Source: an uncultured Bacilli bacterium (GTDB taxonomy: Bacteria; Bacillota_I; Bacilli_A; RF39; UBA660). Taken from it: 64,000 nt of DNA. The notes beneath the pieces were generated by a model. It saw only the letters and a program-made list of their open reading frames with translations, searched no databases and had not been told where the DNA came from. The stretch lies in assembly GCA_934101645.1 (NCBI GenBank), contig CAKORX010000005.1, forward strand, positions 1-64,000, read 5' to 3'. The translations under genes and the position numbers were made by a program. This document shows, in pieces, positions 42,896 through 51,923 of this stretch (the stretch's first letter is position 1; every line of letters starts with the position of its first letter).

Positions 42896-44431
42896 TTACA
42901 AAAATACATAACCATTTATACCAAGTGGTAAACCAATAACATACCATAAAACAATTAATGCAAAAAAGATAAATCCTGTAATAATTGAATATGGTAAAAC
43001 ATAAGAAAATGCATCTCTTAGCCCTATTTCATTTTTATTTTGTGAACCTCTTTCAAGATAAGCTAAATATATTATGAAATAAGCAAAAAGTGGTGTAAGA
43101 CCTAGAGAAACACTTTCTCCTAACCTAAAAATTAACTGTGTAAATTCTGCACTCATACCCGCATTTAAAAATGTTGGTACAACTGAAGTAGACATTATGG
43201 ACCATTTCGTAATTGAACTAGGAACAAATATAGTTGCAACTATTACACTTACAAATAGTAATGTAACAAGAGCAAGGCCAGTAAACTTCGAATCAATAAT
43301 TAAATTTGTTAAGCCCGCAACAATAACGTTTCCTATATTAGAATATTTAAAAATGCTTATTAATGCAGAACCAGCAAAAACATACACAAGAGTCTTGCCA
43401 ATTCCATTTAAACTATAACCAAGTCCATCTACAAAATCACGCGTATTTTTTATATTTTTAGATATAATTCCATAAACAAGGCCCCATATAATAAATAGCA
43501 TTGTTATAATAAATACAAATCCATTTGAGAAAAATGAGTTTGCTCCAAATAATTTATCTATGTATAAACTTTCTCTATAATTAAGGAAATTTCCTGACAA
43601 TGGTAATCCCGGAATAATATTATATATAATAATTATTAAATAAACAATACTTGCAAATATTGCTAAAATTAAACCCTTAAGTTCTACTTTACTTGGGTTA
43701 AATTCTAAACTTTCATCATCAAATTCATATTTTGGCAATTTTTTTACAATAATATTTTCAGTAATCTCAGTTAGTACAACTGACATTATTAAAGTTGCTA
43801 CTACCATAAATAGTATTAAAGCAAAAGTATTAAATGTAAATCCTTGATCAAGCATTTTAGCACTTAACGTTGTTAAACTTGCAAGAGATGAATCAACGCT
43901 AGTAAATAATATTGATAGTCCATAACCACATGTTAGGGCTGCAAATGAAGATATTACGCCAATATTAGGATTTCTTTTACCATATTTAAAAACAAGTCCA
44001 GATAATGGTATAAATGCTAAAAATGGTAAATCACCTACTATGCTTGATATTAAACATAAGAGAACAATTACAAATGTAACACTTTTCTTTTTAGCTTTTC
44101 TTGTCAGTAATCCTAGTGCAGTTTTTAAAAAGCCACTACTTTCCATTACGCCAATGCCAAGTAATATAATTATTAAGTTTGATAAAACTTTAAAATTTGC
44201 AAAATTCGCCACTGTATTTGCAAAAATATATTTTAAACCATGTAATGAAAACATGTTAATAATAGATTCAGTATTTGAAATATATTCATATCTTGTTGTA
44301 TTAATTTTACTATAAGAAAAAGAAAAATTAACCAAAGAAAGAATGCCGCTTATAATAATTACAACAAAAATAATAAGTAGTAGACTCATGACAGGATGTA
44401 GTTTTGATTTGTTTTTAACTATCTTTTTCAT
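42896..44431 (-). CDS. AbgT-family transporter
   Basis: A 511-residue protein with about 12 membrane segments. The signature SSITKWSIMSTSVVPTFL followed by TQLIFRLGESVSLGLTPL and the early LPFLAFIPLSGL segment mark the AbgT family. Members export or import p-aminobenzoyl-glutamate or similar drugs such as sulfonamides. The ATG overlaps the DUF951 gene by 17 bases, and the ribosome-binding site AAGGTGAT is inside that gene, so the two are coupled. It interrupts a conserved chromosome-segregation gene order. Confidence 0.85.
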   Translation of the reverse strand: MKKIVKNKSKLHPVMSLLLIIFVVIIISGILSLVNFSFSYSKINTTRYEYISNTESIINMFSLHGLKYIFANTVANFANFKVLSNLIIILLGIGVMESSGFLKTALGLLTRKAKKKSVTFVIVLLCLISSIVGDLPFLAFIPLSGLVFKYGKRNPNIGVISSFAALTCGYGLSILFTSVDSSLASLTTLSAKMLDQGFTFNTFALILFMVVATLIMSVVLTEITENIIVKKLPKYEFDDESLEFNPSKVELKGLILAIFASIVYLIIIIYNIIPGLPLSGNFLNYRESLYIDKLFGANSFFSNGFVFIITMLFIIWGLVYGIISKNIKNTRDFVDGLGYSLNGIGKTLVYVFAGSALISIFKYSNIGNVIVAGLTNLIIDSKFTGLALVTLLFVSVIVATIFVPSSITKWSIMSTSVVPTFLNAGMSAEFTQLIFRLGESVSLGLTPLFAYFIIYLAYLERGSQNKNEIGLRDAFSYVLPYSIITGFIFFALIVLWYVIGLPLGINGYVFL

Positions 44432-44612
44432 TTTTAATCACCTTTTTAAGTTTCTTATAAAATTCTAAACGATCCATCATTATTTCACGGCCACAGTTTA
44501 TACATTTAATTTTTACATCAGCACCAATTCTTGTAATTACCCATAAATTAGTTTTACATGCATGTGGTTTTTTCATAATAACTTGATCATTTAAATTAAA
44601 TTCAACTTTCAT
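44415..44612 (-). CDS. DUF951 protein (YyzM-like)
   Basis: A 65-residue small beta-barrel-like protein typical of DUF951: VIMKKPHACKTNLWVITRIG and CINCGREIMMDRLEF, with three Cys. In Bacilli it lies in the parA-parB-ychF region, as here. It may bind nucleic acid; no function is established. It follows parB by 11 bases. Confidence 0.9.
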   Translation of the reverse strand: MKVEFNLNDQVIMKKPHACKTNLWVITRIGADVKIKCINCGREIMMDRLEFYKKLKKVIKNEKDS

Positions 44613-44623
44613 AAAAAACCTTT

Positions 44624-45490
44624 CTAATCTTTAAATTCTATATGAAAAATTTCTAAAATTCTATTTAAATCAGGAATAGAATTATATGATATTTCAATTT
44701 TTTTATCAGAAATTTTAACTTTATTTCCTATAGAATCACTAATTGCTTCTTCATACATTCTATATTTTTCATTCTTCTCTTTCATTTTCGGAGTATTTTC
44801 CTTTTTTGAAAGCAATTTTTCAACATCACGCACGTTTAAATTTTCTTTTATTATTCTATTAGCTAAATTAATTACTCTTTCTTCATCATCTAGCTTGCTT
44901 AAACATCTTGCATGTGACATTGAAAGTTTTCCACTTTTAACTAAATCTTGAACAGATTTTGGCAAGTTTAAAAGACCTAATAAGTTAGTTATATAACTTC
45001 TACTCTTACCAAATTTTTTTGAAAATTCTTCTTGCGTCATATCACGAACTGCTAGTATATTTGAAATTGAAACAGCTGTATCAACTGGATTTAAGTCCTC
45101 TCTTTGAATATTCTCAAGCAAAGCAATTTCCATCATTTCTTCATCAGTAAAGTCTTTTACAATAGCGGGTACTGTAGAAAGACCGGCAATTTTGGATGCT
45201 TTGCATCTTCTTTCACCAGCAACTATTTCATAACCTTTTATGCTTTTTTTCAAAATAACTGGTTCAACTACACCATATTCCTTAATTGATGTTGCAAGTT
45301 CTTCTAAGGCTTCATCATCAAAAAATTTTCTTGGTTGATATGGGTTCGAACGAATTTCAGAAAGTGGCACTTCAATTGCATTATTTTTTTCATTATTAAC
45401 AATAGTATCTTCTAAAGTATCAATATTAAATGATACATTGGAAAATAATTCCTCAAGACCCTTTCCTAACGCTTTTTTCTTAGTTTCCAT
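44624..45490 (-). CDS. parB: ParB/Spo0J CTPase, chromosome segregation
   Basis: About 288 residues. The N-terminal CTP-binding region has RSNPYQPRKFFDDEAL and IVAGERRCKA; a helix-turn-helix (FSKKFGKSRSYITNLLGLLN) follows and a C-terminal dimer region. ParB clamps load at parS sites near the origin and drive segregation; in sporeformers they also affect sporulation. The ATG with GAGGTGAT upstream is used; a TTG three codons earlier is possible. It overlaps the end of parA. No parS site is visible in this window. Confidence 0.95.
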   Translation of the reverse strand: METKKKALGKGLEELFSNVSFNIDTLEDTIVNNEKNNAIEVPLSEIRSNPYQPRKFFDDEALEELATSIKEYGVVEPVILKKSIKGYEIVAGERRCKASKIAGLSTVPAIVKDFTDEEMMEIALLENIQREDLNPVDTAVSISNILAVRDMTQEEFSKKFGKSRSYITNLLGLLNLPKSVQDLVKSGKLSMSHARCLSKLDDEERVINLANRIIKENLNVRDVEKLLSKKENTPKMKEKNEKYRMYEEAISDSIGNKVKISDKKIEISYNSIPDLNRILEIFHIEFKD

Positions 45491-46265
45491 CTCTTTCAAT
45501 CACCTCTTTTGCCAAATTATGATATGCTTCAGCTCCTCTACTTTCTGGATCGTATTCATTAATTGGTTTTCCGTGTGATGGAGCTTCAACAAGTCTAACT
45601 AATCTTGGTATAATTGTATTAAATACTTTATCTTTAAAATATTTTCTAATTTCTTCAATAACATCAAGGCCTATATTAGTACGTCCATCAAGCATTGTAA
45701 GTAATACTCCTTCAATCCGCAATTCTGGATTCATACTATTTTGAACCATTATAATAGAATTAAGAAGTTGTGTAATACCTTCAAGTGCATAAAACTCGCA
45801 TTGTACCGGAATAATTACTGCATCACTTGCTACAAGTGCATTCATTGTTGAAAGCCCAAGTGATGGTTGACAATCAATTATTATATAATCATAATTATCC
45901 CTAATAGTTTCGATAGCATTTCTTAATTGATTATTTCTTTGAAAAGTATTATCAGAATACATTCTTTTAATAAATTCAAGATCAATACCAGCTAAATTAA
46001 GAGTTGAAGGAATTATGCTTAAATTTTTAAATTTTGTTTTATAAATTGATTTTTTTATTTCACATAATCCAGTTATAGTTTCGTAAATATCATGTTCAAA
46101 ATCCGTGGTATTTAAACCAAGCCCAGTAGTTGCATTGCTTTGTGGATCCATATCAATTAATAGGGTTTTTTTTCCACATTGACCTAATGCTGCTGCTAAA
46201 TTTATACTTGTAGTTGTTTTACCAACGCCTCCTTTTTGATTAACTAATGATATTACTCTTGCCAT
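45480..46265 (-). CDS. parA: ParA/Soj ATPase, chromosome segregation
   Basis: A 261-residue ParA with the deviant Walker A QKGGVGKTTTSINLA and the Walker B region YIIIDCQPSLG. It moves ParB-parS complexes and, in Bacillus, Soj also controls DnaA. It starts the parA-parB-DUF951 operon and its start is supported by AGGAAG. Linkage with ParB and YchF suggests the origin lies not far away, though no dnaA or rnpA is seen. Confidence 0.95.
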   Translation of the reverse strand: MARVISLVNQKGGVGKTTTSINLAAALGQCGKKTLLIDMDPQSNATTGLGLNTTDFEHDIYETITGLCEIKKSIYKTKFKNLSIIPSTLNLAGIDLEFIKRMYSDNTFQRNNQLRNAIETIRDNYDYIIIDCQPSLGLSTMNALVASDAVIIPVQCEFYALEGITQLLNSIIMVQNSMNPELRIEGVLLTMLDGRTNIGLDVIEEIRKYFKDKVFNTIIPRLVRLVEAPSHGKPINEYDPESRGAEAYHNLAKEVIERDGN

Positions 46266-46293
46266 ATTCTACACTTCCTAACTGCTATTATTT

Positions 46294-46322
46294 ATTTTAT
46301 CATATATTGTTAGATTATTGAA
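46294..46322 (-). promoter_or_regulatory. Candidate promoter of parA-parB
   Basis: TTCAAT, 17 bases, TAAAAT with TG upstream (extended -10), about 30 bases before the parA ATG. Confidence 0.5.
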
Positions 46323-46371
46323 CATAAAATTAGAAAGTTTAAAAATTTTTAATATCGAATCATTTAATTTT

Positions 46372-46405
46372 TTTAACAAAAAAAGTATAGATATTACTCT
46401 ATACT
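46372..46405 (-). terminator. Terminator of the ribosomal superoperon
   Basis: AGTATAGA and TCTATACT around a six-base loop, followed by TTTTTT on the minus strand. The stem overlaps the rplQ stop and ends the cluster that starts at rpsJ. Confidence 0.85.
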
Positions 46406-46737
46406 AATTCTAATTTTACCTCTAAAGCATCATCGCCGCGACGTTCATTTAGCTTAATAATTCTTGTATAACCACCAGCACGATTTTCATATCTCTTTGC
46501 TAAGTCATTAAATACTTTTTGAACTACAGCATTATCGTTATGTAAAAATGCAAGTGCTTTTCTTCTGGCAACAAGTGAACCATCTTTTCCGTAAGTAATC
46601 ATTTTATCAACAAATTTTCTTACTTCTTTAGCACGAGATTCAGTTGTAACTATACTTTCATGCATAATAACATCTTTTGTTAAACTAGCTAAAATGCTTC
46701 TTCTAACTTTATTGTTTCTTCCTAATTTACGATACAT
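46399..46737 (-). CDS. rplQ: Ribosomal protein L17 (bL17)
   Basis: 112 residues; YRKLGRNNKVRRSILASLTKD matches the family's start (M-x-x-x-K-L-G-R), and YTRIIKLNERRGDDALEVKL its end. It binds the 50S subunit near the tunnel exit. It follows rpoA by three bases and closes the S10-spc-alpha cluster, as in Bacillus. The missing ECF transporter genes that often follow are not present. Confidence 0.97.
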   Translation of the reverse strand: MYRKLGRNNKVRRSILASLTKDVIMHESIVTTESRAKEVRKFVDKMITYGKDGSLVARRKALAFLHNDNAVVQKVFNDLAKRYENRAGGYTRIIKLNERRGDDALEVKLELV

Positions 46738-46740
46738 ATT

Positions 46741-47685
46741 TTACTCCTTAAATTCTAGTCCTAAGTCAGCAACCTTGTCAATAACTTCTTTTAAAGATTT
46801 CTTTCCTAGATTTCTAATCTTAGTAACATCTACTTCTCTCATGTTAACCAAATCTTGTAAAGTATGAATACCATGTCTTTTTAAGCAATTAAATGCTCTT
46901 ACAGAGAATTCTACTTCTTCGATTGGTGTTTCTAATGTTTTTGCCTTAGTATCAACTTGTTTTTCTTGCATTATACCTGCAATATTACTAATACTATTTA
47001 AATCTGCAATAATTGCAAAATGTTCAACTAGTATTTTTGCAGATAATGCCATTGCCTCTTCAGGAGACATACTACCATTAGTAGTAATTTCCATAACAAG
47101 TTTATCATAAGTTTCATCTTGACCAACTCTTGTATCTAATACTTCATATTTAACAAGTTCTATTGGTGAATAATTTGAATCTACTGGAATTACGCCAACT
47201 TTAGCATCTTTCATTAATAATTTGTTTGTTTTAGCTTCAACATAACCACGACCGTTACCAATAGTTAATTCCATATCAATTTTACCACCTTTAACAAGTG
47301 TACAAATTACTAAATTAGGGTTAACTATATCGACATCAGCATCTTTTTCAATCATTCCTGCAGTAACAGGGCCTTCACTATCAACATATAAATGAAGTAC
47401 TTTAGTTTCTTCAGTATGATTTTTTACTACTAATTTTTTAATATTTAAAACGATTTGTGTTACGTCTTCAATAATACCATCAATTTTTTGAAATTCATGC
47501 ATTACACCATCAATTTTAATTGAAGTAACGCTTGAACCAGGTAAACTTGATAATAATACTCTTCTTAAAGCATTTCCAATAGTTGTACCAAAACCTCTTT
47601 CAAGTGGTTCTAGTTCAAATTTACCATAATTACTACTTTCATTATATTCTGAAATTTTGTATTCTGGTTTTTCAAATTTTATCAT
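46741..47685 (-). CDS. rpoA: RNA polymerase alpha subunit
   Basis: 314 residues. The N-terminal assembly domain has NYGKFELEPLERGFGTTIGN and LRRVLLSSLPGSSVT; the C-terminal domain (from about 240) has the (HhH)-like RAFNCLKRHGIHTLQDLV and IRNLGKKSLKEV motifs that contact UP elements and activators. Length and parts are normal. It lies between rpsK and rplQ in the alpha operon order. Confidence 0.98.
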   Translation of the reverse strand: MIKFEKPEYKISEYNESSNYGKFELEPLERGFGTTIGNALRRVLLSSLPGSSVTSIKIDGVMHEFQKIDGIIEDVTQIVLNIKKLVVKNHTEETKVLHLYVDSEGPVTAGMIEKDADVDIVNPNLVICTLVKGGKIDMELTIGNGRGYVEAKTNKLLMKDAKVGVIPVDSNYSPIELVKYEVLDTRVGQDETYDKLVMEITTNGSMSPEEAMALSAKILVEHFAIIADLNSISNIAGIMQEKQVDTKAKTLETPIEEVEFSVRAFNCLKRHGIHTLQDLVNMREVDVTKIRNLGKKSLKEVIDKVADLGLEFKE

Positions 47686-47702
47686 AATTACCCTCCCTTT
47701 TA

Positions 47703-48086
47703 TTAATTTCTTGGTCTTTTTGGTGGTCTACAACCATTGTGTGGAACTGGTGTTTCATCTGTTATACTAGTAATTTCAAGTCCAGCTGATTGAATACTAC
47801 GAATAGCATTTTCTCTTCCTGGTCCTAAACCTTTTACATAAACATCAACTTTTACAACACCTTGATCTTTAGCAGCATTAGCAGCAGCTTCTGCAGAAAG
47901 TCCAGCAGCAAAAGGAGTTTTCTTTTTACTACCTTTATAACCAATTCTTCCAGCAGAGGACCAACTAATTGCATTACCATTATGGTCACAAATTGTTACG
48001 ATTGTGTTATTATATGTTGCATGAATATGTGCTTCTGCTTCAGTAACATTAATTTTATTTTTCTTTTTTCTTCTATTATATGCCAT
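47703..48086 (-). CDS. rpsK: Ribosomal protein S11 (uS11)
   Basis: 127 residues with the family motifs AHIHATYNNTIVTICD and the C-terminal SITDETPVPHNGCRPPK, plus the AEAAANAAKDQGV segment. It sits at the platform of the 30S subunit with S7 and binds 16S rRNA near the decoding region. It is between rpsM and rpoA. Confidence 0.98.
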   Translation of the reverse strand: MAYNRRKKKNKINVTEAEAHIHATYNNTIVTICDHNGNAISWSSAGRIGYKGSKKKTPFAAGLSAEAAANAAKDQGVVKVDVYVKGLGPGRENAIRSIQSAGLEITSITDETPVPHNGCRPPKRPRN

Positions 48087-48096
48087 ATTATCTCAC

Positions 48097-48471
48097 CTAC
48101 TTTGAAACCTTTTTCTTATTTGCAACTACTTTTCCTCTACCTTTTCTAGTATGAGCGTTGCGGCTTGTTCTTTGACCTCTTACAGGAAGTCCTTTTTTAT
48201 GTCTTATACCTTGATAAGAATTTATTTCCATTTTGTTTTTAATGTTCATTTGAACTTCTCTACGAAGATCACCTTCAGTTGTATGTTTTTCAACTTCTTT
48301 ACGAAGTGCAGCAATTTCTTCCTCTGTTAAATCCTTAATTTTTTTAGTTGCTTCAACATTTGCATCTTTACAAATAGTTTTACCTAAATTTGGACCAATA
48401 CCATAGATAGCAGTAAGTCCTATCCAAGTATGTTTTTCATTAGGTAATTCAATATTTTTAATTCTCGCCAT
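48097..48471 (-). CDS. rpsM: Ribosomal protein S13 (uS13)
   Basis: 124 residues with ARIKNIELPNEKHTWIGLT, the GIGPNLGKTIC helix-hairpin-helix and the basic tail GQRTSRNAHTRKGRGK. It bridges the 30S head to the 50S and contacts the P-site tRNA. It follows rpmJ, in the usual infA-rpmJ-rpsM order. Confidence 0.98.
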   Translation of the reverse strand: MARIKNIELPNEKHTWIGLTAIYGIGPNLGKTICKDANVEATKKIKDLTEEEIAALRKEVEKHTTEGDLRREVQMNIKNKMEINSYQGIRHKKGLPVRGQRTSRNAHTRKGRGKVVANKKKVSK

Positions 48472-48479
48472 AATTTCTC

Positions 48480-48593
48480 CTATCCTTGAACTTGTTTATG
48501 TTTAGGGTTATTACAAATAACCATAACTTTTCCTTTTCTTCTAATAACTTTACATTTTTTACATATCTTTTTTACAGATGGTCTAACTTTCAT
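48480..48593 (-). CDS. rpmJ: Ribosomal protein L36 (bL36)
   Basis: A 37-residue protein, MKVRPSVKKICKKCKVIRRK then GKVMVICNNPKHKQVQG. The zinc ligands are CxxC (KICKKCK), Cys27 and His32: the zinc-binding type of L36. It lies between infA and rpsM with an AGGA upstream. Confidence 0.97.
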   Translation of the reverse strand: MKVRPSVKKICKKCKVIRRKGKVMVICNNPKHKQVQG

Positions 48594-48602
48594 AATATCC
48601 TC

Positions 48603-48827
48603 CTATCTTTTATTCCATGTAATTATCCCACGTGTTAAATCATAAGGCGAAAGTTCTACTGTAACGGTATCACCCGGTAAGATACGAATCATATTGATAC
48701 GCATTTTACCAGAAACGTAGGCTTTTACAGTATGTCCGTTAGGAAGTTCAACTAAATAGTCACTACCTTTTAAAACTTCTATAACTTTGCCTTCCACTTC
48801 TATTTTATCATTTTTTTTATTAGCCAT
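48603..48827 (-). CDS. infA: Translation initiation factor IF-1
   Basis: About 74 residues, a single OB fold: IEVEGKVIEVLKGSDYLVEL, GHTVKAYVSGKMRINMIRI, GDTVTVELSPYDLTRGII. It binds the 30S A site during initiation. I start it at MANKK, the usual N-terminal pattern. An upstream GTG overlapping the map stop (48842) would add five residues, but its ribosome-binding site is too close. Conserved position between map and rpmJ. Confidence 0.96.
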   Translation of the reverse strand: MANKKNDKIEVEGKVIEVLKGSDYLVELPNGHTVKAYVSGKMRINMIRILPGDTVTVELSPYDLTRGIITWNKR

Positions 48828-48838
48828 ATATTTTTTTC

Positions 48839-49582
48839 TCACTCTCCAGTTAATATTTCATATCCATCATTTGTAACTACTATAGTGTGTTCAAAATGTG
48901 CACTTGGCATTCCATCGACAGTCTTAATTGTCCAATCATTGTCATCTAAGTAAACATTTCTTTTTCCTAAATTAAGCATCGGTTCAACACAAATTGTCAT
49001 TCCCTTTTTTAAGGTAACATTAGTATTTGTATAATAATTTGGAACATCTGGGTCCTCATGCATTTGAGTACCAATACCATGACCAACTAACTCTCTTACT
49101 ACAGACAAGCCATGTTCATGAGCATAAGTTTCAATAACTTTTCCAACAAGTGAAAGTTTTGTACCATCTTTAATAACACTTAATCCCTCATACAAAGCAT
49201 TTTTAGTATTGTTAACAAGGTCTTCAACTTCTTTTGAGGCAGTACCCACAATATAAGTTCTTGCACTATCACTTTCATAACCCTTATATCTAACGGTTAA
49301 ATCAACTGATACAACATCACCATTTTTTAATTTGTAATTTCCAGGAATTCCATGAACAACTTCATCATTGACAGAAACACATAAGCTTTTTGGAAACCCC
49401 TCAAAATTTAATTCCGAAGGAATAGCTCCTTGACTTCTAATAAACTTATCAGCAACATCATTAAGTTCTTGCGTTGTTGCTCCGATTTTAATATGTTTTT
49501 TTATTTCTTCATGAGTCATATAGTTTATATGACCACTTTCTTTCATCAAAGAAATTTCTCTGTCACTTTTAATGCTAATCAC
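48839..49582 (-). CDS. map: Type I methionine aminopeptidase
   Basis: 247 residues, a pita-bread metalloenzyme. The metal ligands are in VSVDLTVRYKGYESDSART, VGHGIGTQMHEDPD, CVEPML and AHFEHTIVVT. It removes the initiator methionine. It overlaps adk by 8 bases and precedes infA: the usual secY-adk-map-infA order of Firmicutes. Confidence 0.97.
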   Translation of the reverse strand: MISIKSDREISLMKESGHINYMTHEEIKKHIKIGATTQELNDVADKFIRSQGAIPSELNFEGFPKSLCVSVNDEVVHGIPGNYKLKNGDVVSVDLTVRYKGYESDSARTYIVGTASKEVEDLVNNTKNALYEGLSVIKDGTKLSLVGKVIETYAHEHGLSVVRELVGHGIGTQMHEDPDVPNYYTNTNVTLKKGMTICVEPMLNLGKRNVYLDDNDWTIKTVDGMPSAHFEHTIVVTNDGYEILTGE

Positions 49583-50219
49583 AAACGATCTCCTTTAACA
49601 TTTCTAATAATCTATCATTATTATCAACATTTAATTCAATTACCTTATTTAAATTCTTATAATAATTTAATATTGGTAATGTTAAATTTATATAATTATC
49701 AAATCTTTTTTTAAAGCTTTCTTCATTATCATCACCACGAACTGATAGTTTTGAGCCACAATCGTCACAAATTCCTTCAGTTTTTGGTTTATATTTTTCA
49801 GAAAATAAATTATAACTTTTACCACAATTATTACATGTAATTCTTCCTAAAGTTCTTTTTAAAGCAAGCTCTTTAGTTATATTTAAGTAAATTACAGTAT
49901 AATTGTCGATTTGAAGTTTTGTAAATAACTGAGATAATGCTTCTGCTTGATTTAATGTTCTAGGAAAACCATCTAATATAAAAGGTTTTTCAATTTTTTG
50001 AAGTTTATCTTCAATAAGTCGAATCATTAAATCATCATCTACTAAATTCCCAGCATCGATAATTTTTTTTATTTCTAATCCAAGGCTACTTTGAGAAGAT
50101 ATTTCACTTCTTAAAATAGCCCCAGTAGAAATATGTTCGTAATCAAATTCTTTTTTTAAATAATCACTGCATGTACCTTTCCCAGCAGCGGGAGGTGCTA
50201 AAAAAATTATATTTTTCAT
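49575..50219 (-). CDS. adk: Adenylate kinase with zinc-binding lid
   Basis: 214 residues. The P-loop is APPAAGKGT and the AMP site GFPRTLNQAEAL; the lid carries CxxC...CxxC (CNNCGK and CDDCGS), the structural zinc site of Gram-positive adenylate kinases. It makes ADP from AMP and ATP. It is between secY (overlapping by four bases) and map. Confidence 0.97.
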   Translation of the reverse strand: MKNIIFLAPPAAGKGTCSDYLKKEFDYEHISTGAILRSEISSQSSLGLEIKKIIDAGNLVDDDLMIRLIEDKLQKIEKPFILDGFPRTLNQAEALSQLFTKLQIDNYTVIYLNITKELALKRTLGRITCNNCGKSYNLFSEKYKPKTEGICDDCGSKLSVRGDDNEESFKKRFDNYINLTLPILNYYKNLNKVIELNVDNNDRLLEMLKEIVCD

Positions 50220-51478
50220 CTTAGTCTCTTCCTTTTTGAAGTATAACTTCTACTTATTAAACTACTTTCAAGTTGTTTATATGTTTCGATTGCAACACCA
50301 ACAACAATTAGTATACCAGTTCCTCCGATTGTAACATATGAAGGAAGTGAAGTAACTTTCGAAAGTAATATTGGAAGTCCTGCTAAAATTACTAAAAATA
50401 ATGAGCCAACTAGTGTTAACTTAGATAATGATTCTCCAATATATTTTGAAGTATCACTACCAGGTCTAACGCCAGGAATATAGCCACCATTACTGTTTAA
50501 GTTTTTACTCATTTCATCAGGATTCATTACTAAGAAAGTGTAAAAATAACCAAATACTACAATTAATATTAAATATAATATAAATCCTGTAGTAGAAGTG
50601 TAATATATATATTTATTTACAAAATCTATTGCACTTTGTTTACCGATAAGAGTTACTATTGTAGATGGTATTGTAGTAACAATTGAAGCAAATATTACGG
50701 GAATAACACTTGCTGAATTAATTTTAAGTGGTAAATAATTAGTTTGTGCTCCATAAGCTGATGTAGTTCTATTTGAATATTGAATTGGGATTCTTCTTTC
50801 TGCAAGTTGAACCCAAATAATACCAACTATTACAACTATATATACAAGAACAAATAAACTAAATAAAGTTATTCCAACACCTTTAGAAAAATCTCCAAAT
50901 ACTAAAGAAGTAAACGCTCCTCTAAAAATGTTTGGCATACTTTGAATAATACCAGCCATGATTAACATTGATTGTCCGTTACCAATACCTTTACTAGTAA
51001 TTTGATCACCCATCCACATACAAAATGATGTACCGGCAACCATAACCAAGGTAGTTTTAATAATTTCCATTGCATCTAAGCCTTTCATATAAAATGCTGT
51101 TAAAGCATAGGCTTGTAAAAATGCAATGACAATTCCTAGATATCTAGTAATTTTATTAATTTTTTGTCTACCAGTATATCCCTCATCTTTTAATTCTTTA
51201 AAATAAGGTACAATATCCATTTGTAAAATTTCGGTAATAATAGAGGCTGTAATATAAGGGGAAACGCCTAAAGCAAATATTGAAAAATTTGATAGTCCGC
51301 CTCCACTCATAACATTAAATATTTCTAGAAAACCTAGTTCTTCATATACTGCTGATGCCCAAGGAATAGTAATTGTTGTACCTAAACAAAATATTCCTAA
51401 ACACATCATTGTAAAATAGATTTTTTTACGCAAGTCTTTATTGCTTTTACTAAAAAATCCTGAAAAACCATGAAACAT
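50216..51478 (-). CDS. secY: Protein translocase subunit SecY
   Basis: A 420-residue, ten-segment membrane protein with the SecY plug region and signature motifs LGVSPYITASIITEILQMD and RRIPIQYSNRTTS, and the late PGVRPGSDTSKYI. It is the channel of the Sec translocon, through which the secreted proteins in this window would pass. It follows rplO directly, as usual. Confidence 0.97.
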   Translation of the reverse strand: MFHGFSGFFSKSNKDLRKKIYFTMMCLGIFCLGTTITIPWASAVYEELGFLEIFNVMSGGGLSNFSIFALGVSPYITASIITEILQMDIVPYFKELKDEGYTGRQKINKITRYLGIVIAFLQAYALTAFYMKGLDAMEIIKTTLVMVAGTSFCMWMGDQITSKGIGNGQSMLIMAGIIQSMPNIFRGAFTSLVFGDFSKGVGITLFSLFVLVYIVVIVGIIWVQLAERRIPIQYSNRTTSAYGAQTNYLPLKINSASVIPVIFASIVTTIPSTIVTLIGKQSAIDFVNKYIYYTSTTGFILYLILIVVFGYFYTFLVMNPDEMSKNLNSNGGYIPGVRPGSDTSKYIGESLSKLTLVGSLFLVILAGLPILLSKVTSLPSYVTIGGTGILIVVGVAIETYKQLESSLISRSYTSKRKRLR

Positions 51479-51479
51479 T

Positions 51480-51923
51480 TTAAATCACCTCTGCTTTACC
51501 ACCAGCATCATTTATTTTAGTAACAGCTGCACTTGTAAAACGATGTGCTTTAATAGTTAATTTCTTATCTAAATTGCCGTTTCCTAAAATTTTAACTCCA
51601 TTTAATCCCTTTTTAAGAATTCTTCTTTCAAATAATACTTCAGGAGTTACTACATCACCATCTTTAAAGAATTTATTTAAATCTGATAAATTAATTGTAG
51701 CATATCTTGTAGCAAAATTTTTATTATTAAATCCTCTTTTAGGAATTCTTCTGTAAAGTGGTGATTGTCCACCTTGGAACCAAGGTTTAATTGAAGCACC
51801 ACTTCTAGATTTTTGTCCGTTTTCTCCACGAGTTGATGTTTTACCCATTCCACTTCCTGGACCTCTACCAACTCTTTTTCTAACTTTAAATTCTTGAGAT
51901 TTAGGTAAATTTTCTAGTTTCAT
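51480..51923 (-). CDS. rplO: Ribosomal protein L15 (uL15)
   Basis: 147 residues; KLENLPKSQEFKVRKRVGRG is the family's start and the Gly-rich GSGMGKTSTRGENGQKSRSG loop follows. It binds 23S rRNA late in assembly. It overlaps the end of rpsE by one base: rpmD (L30), normally between them, is absent. Confidence 0.97.
   Translation of the reverse strand: MKLENLPKSQEFKVRKRVGRGPGSGMGKTSTRGENGQKSRSGASIKPWFQGGQSPLYRRIPKRGFNNKNFATRYATINLSDLNKFFKDGDVVTPEVLFERRILKKGLNGVKILGNGNLDKKLTIKAHRFTSAAVTKINDAGGKAEVI

Noticed and set aside
44624..46265. parS sites and replication origin near parA-parB
   Set aside because: No TGTTTCACGTGAAACA-like palindrome and no dnaA, DnaA-box cluster or rnpA were found in the window.
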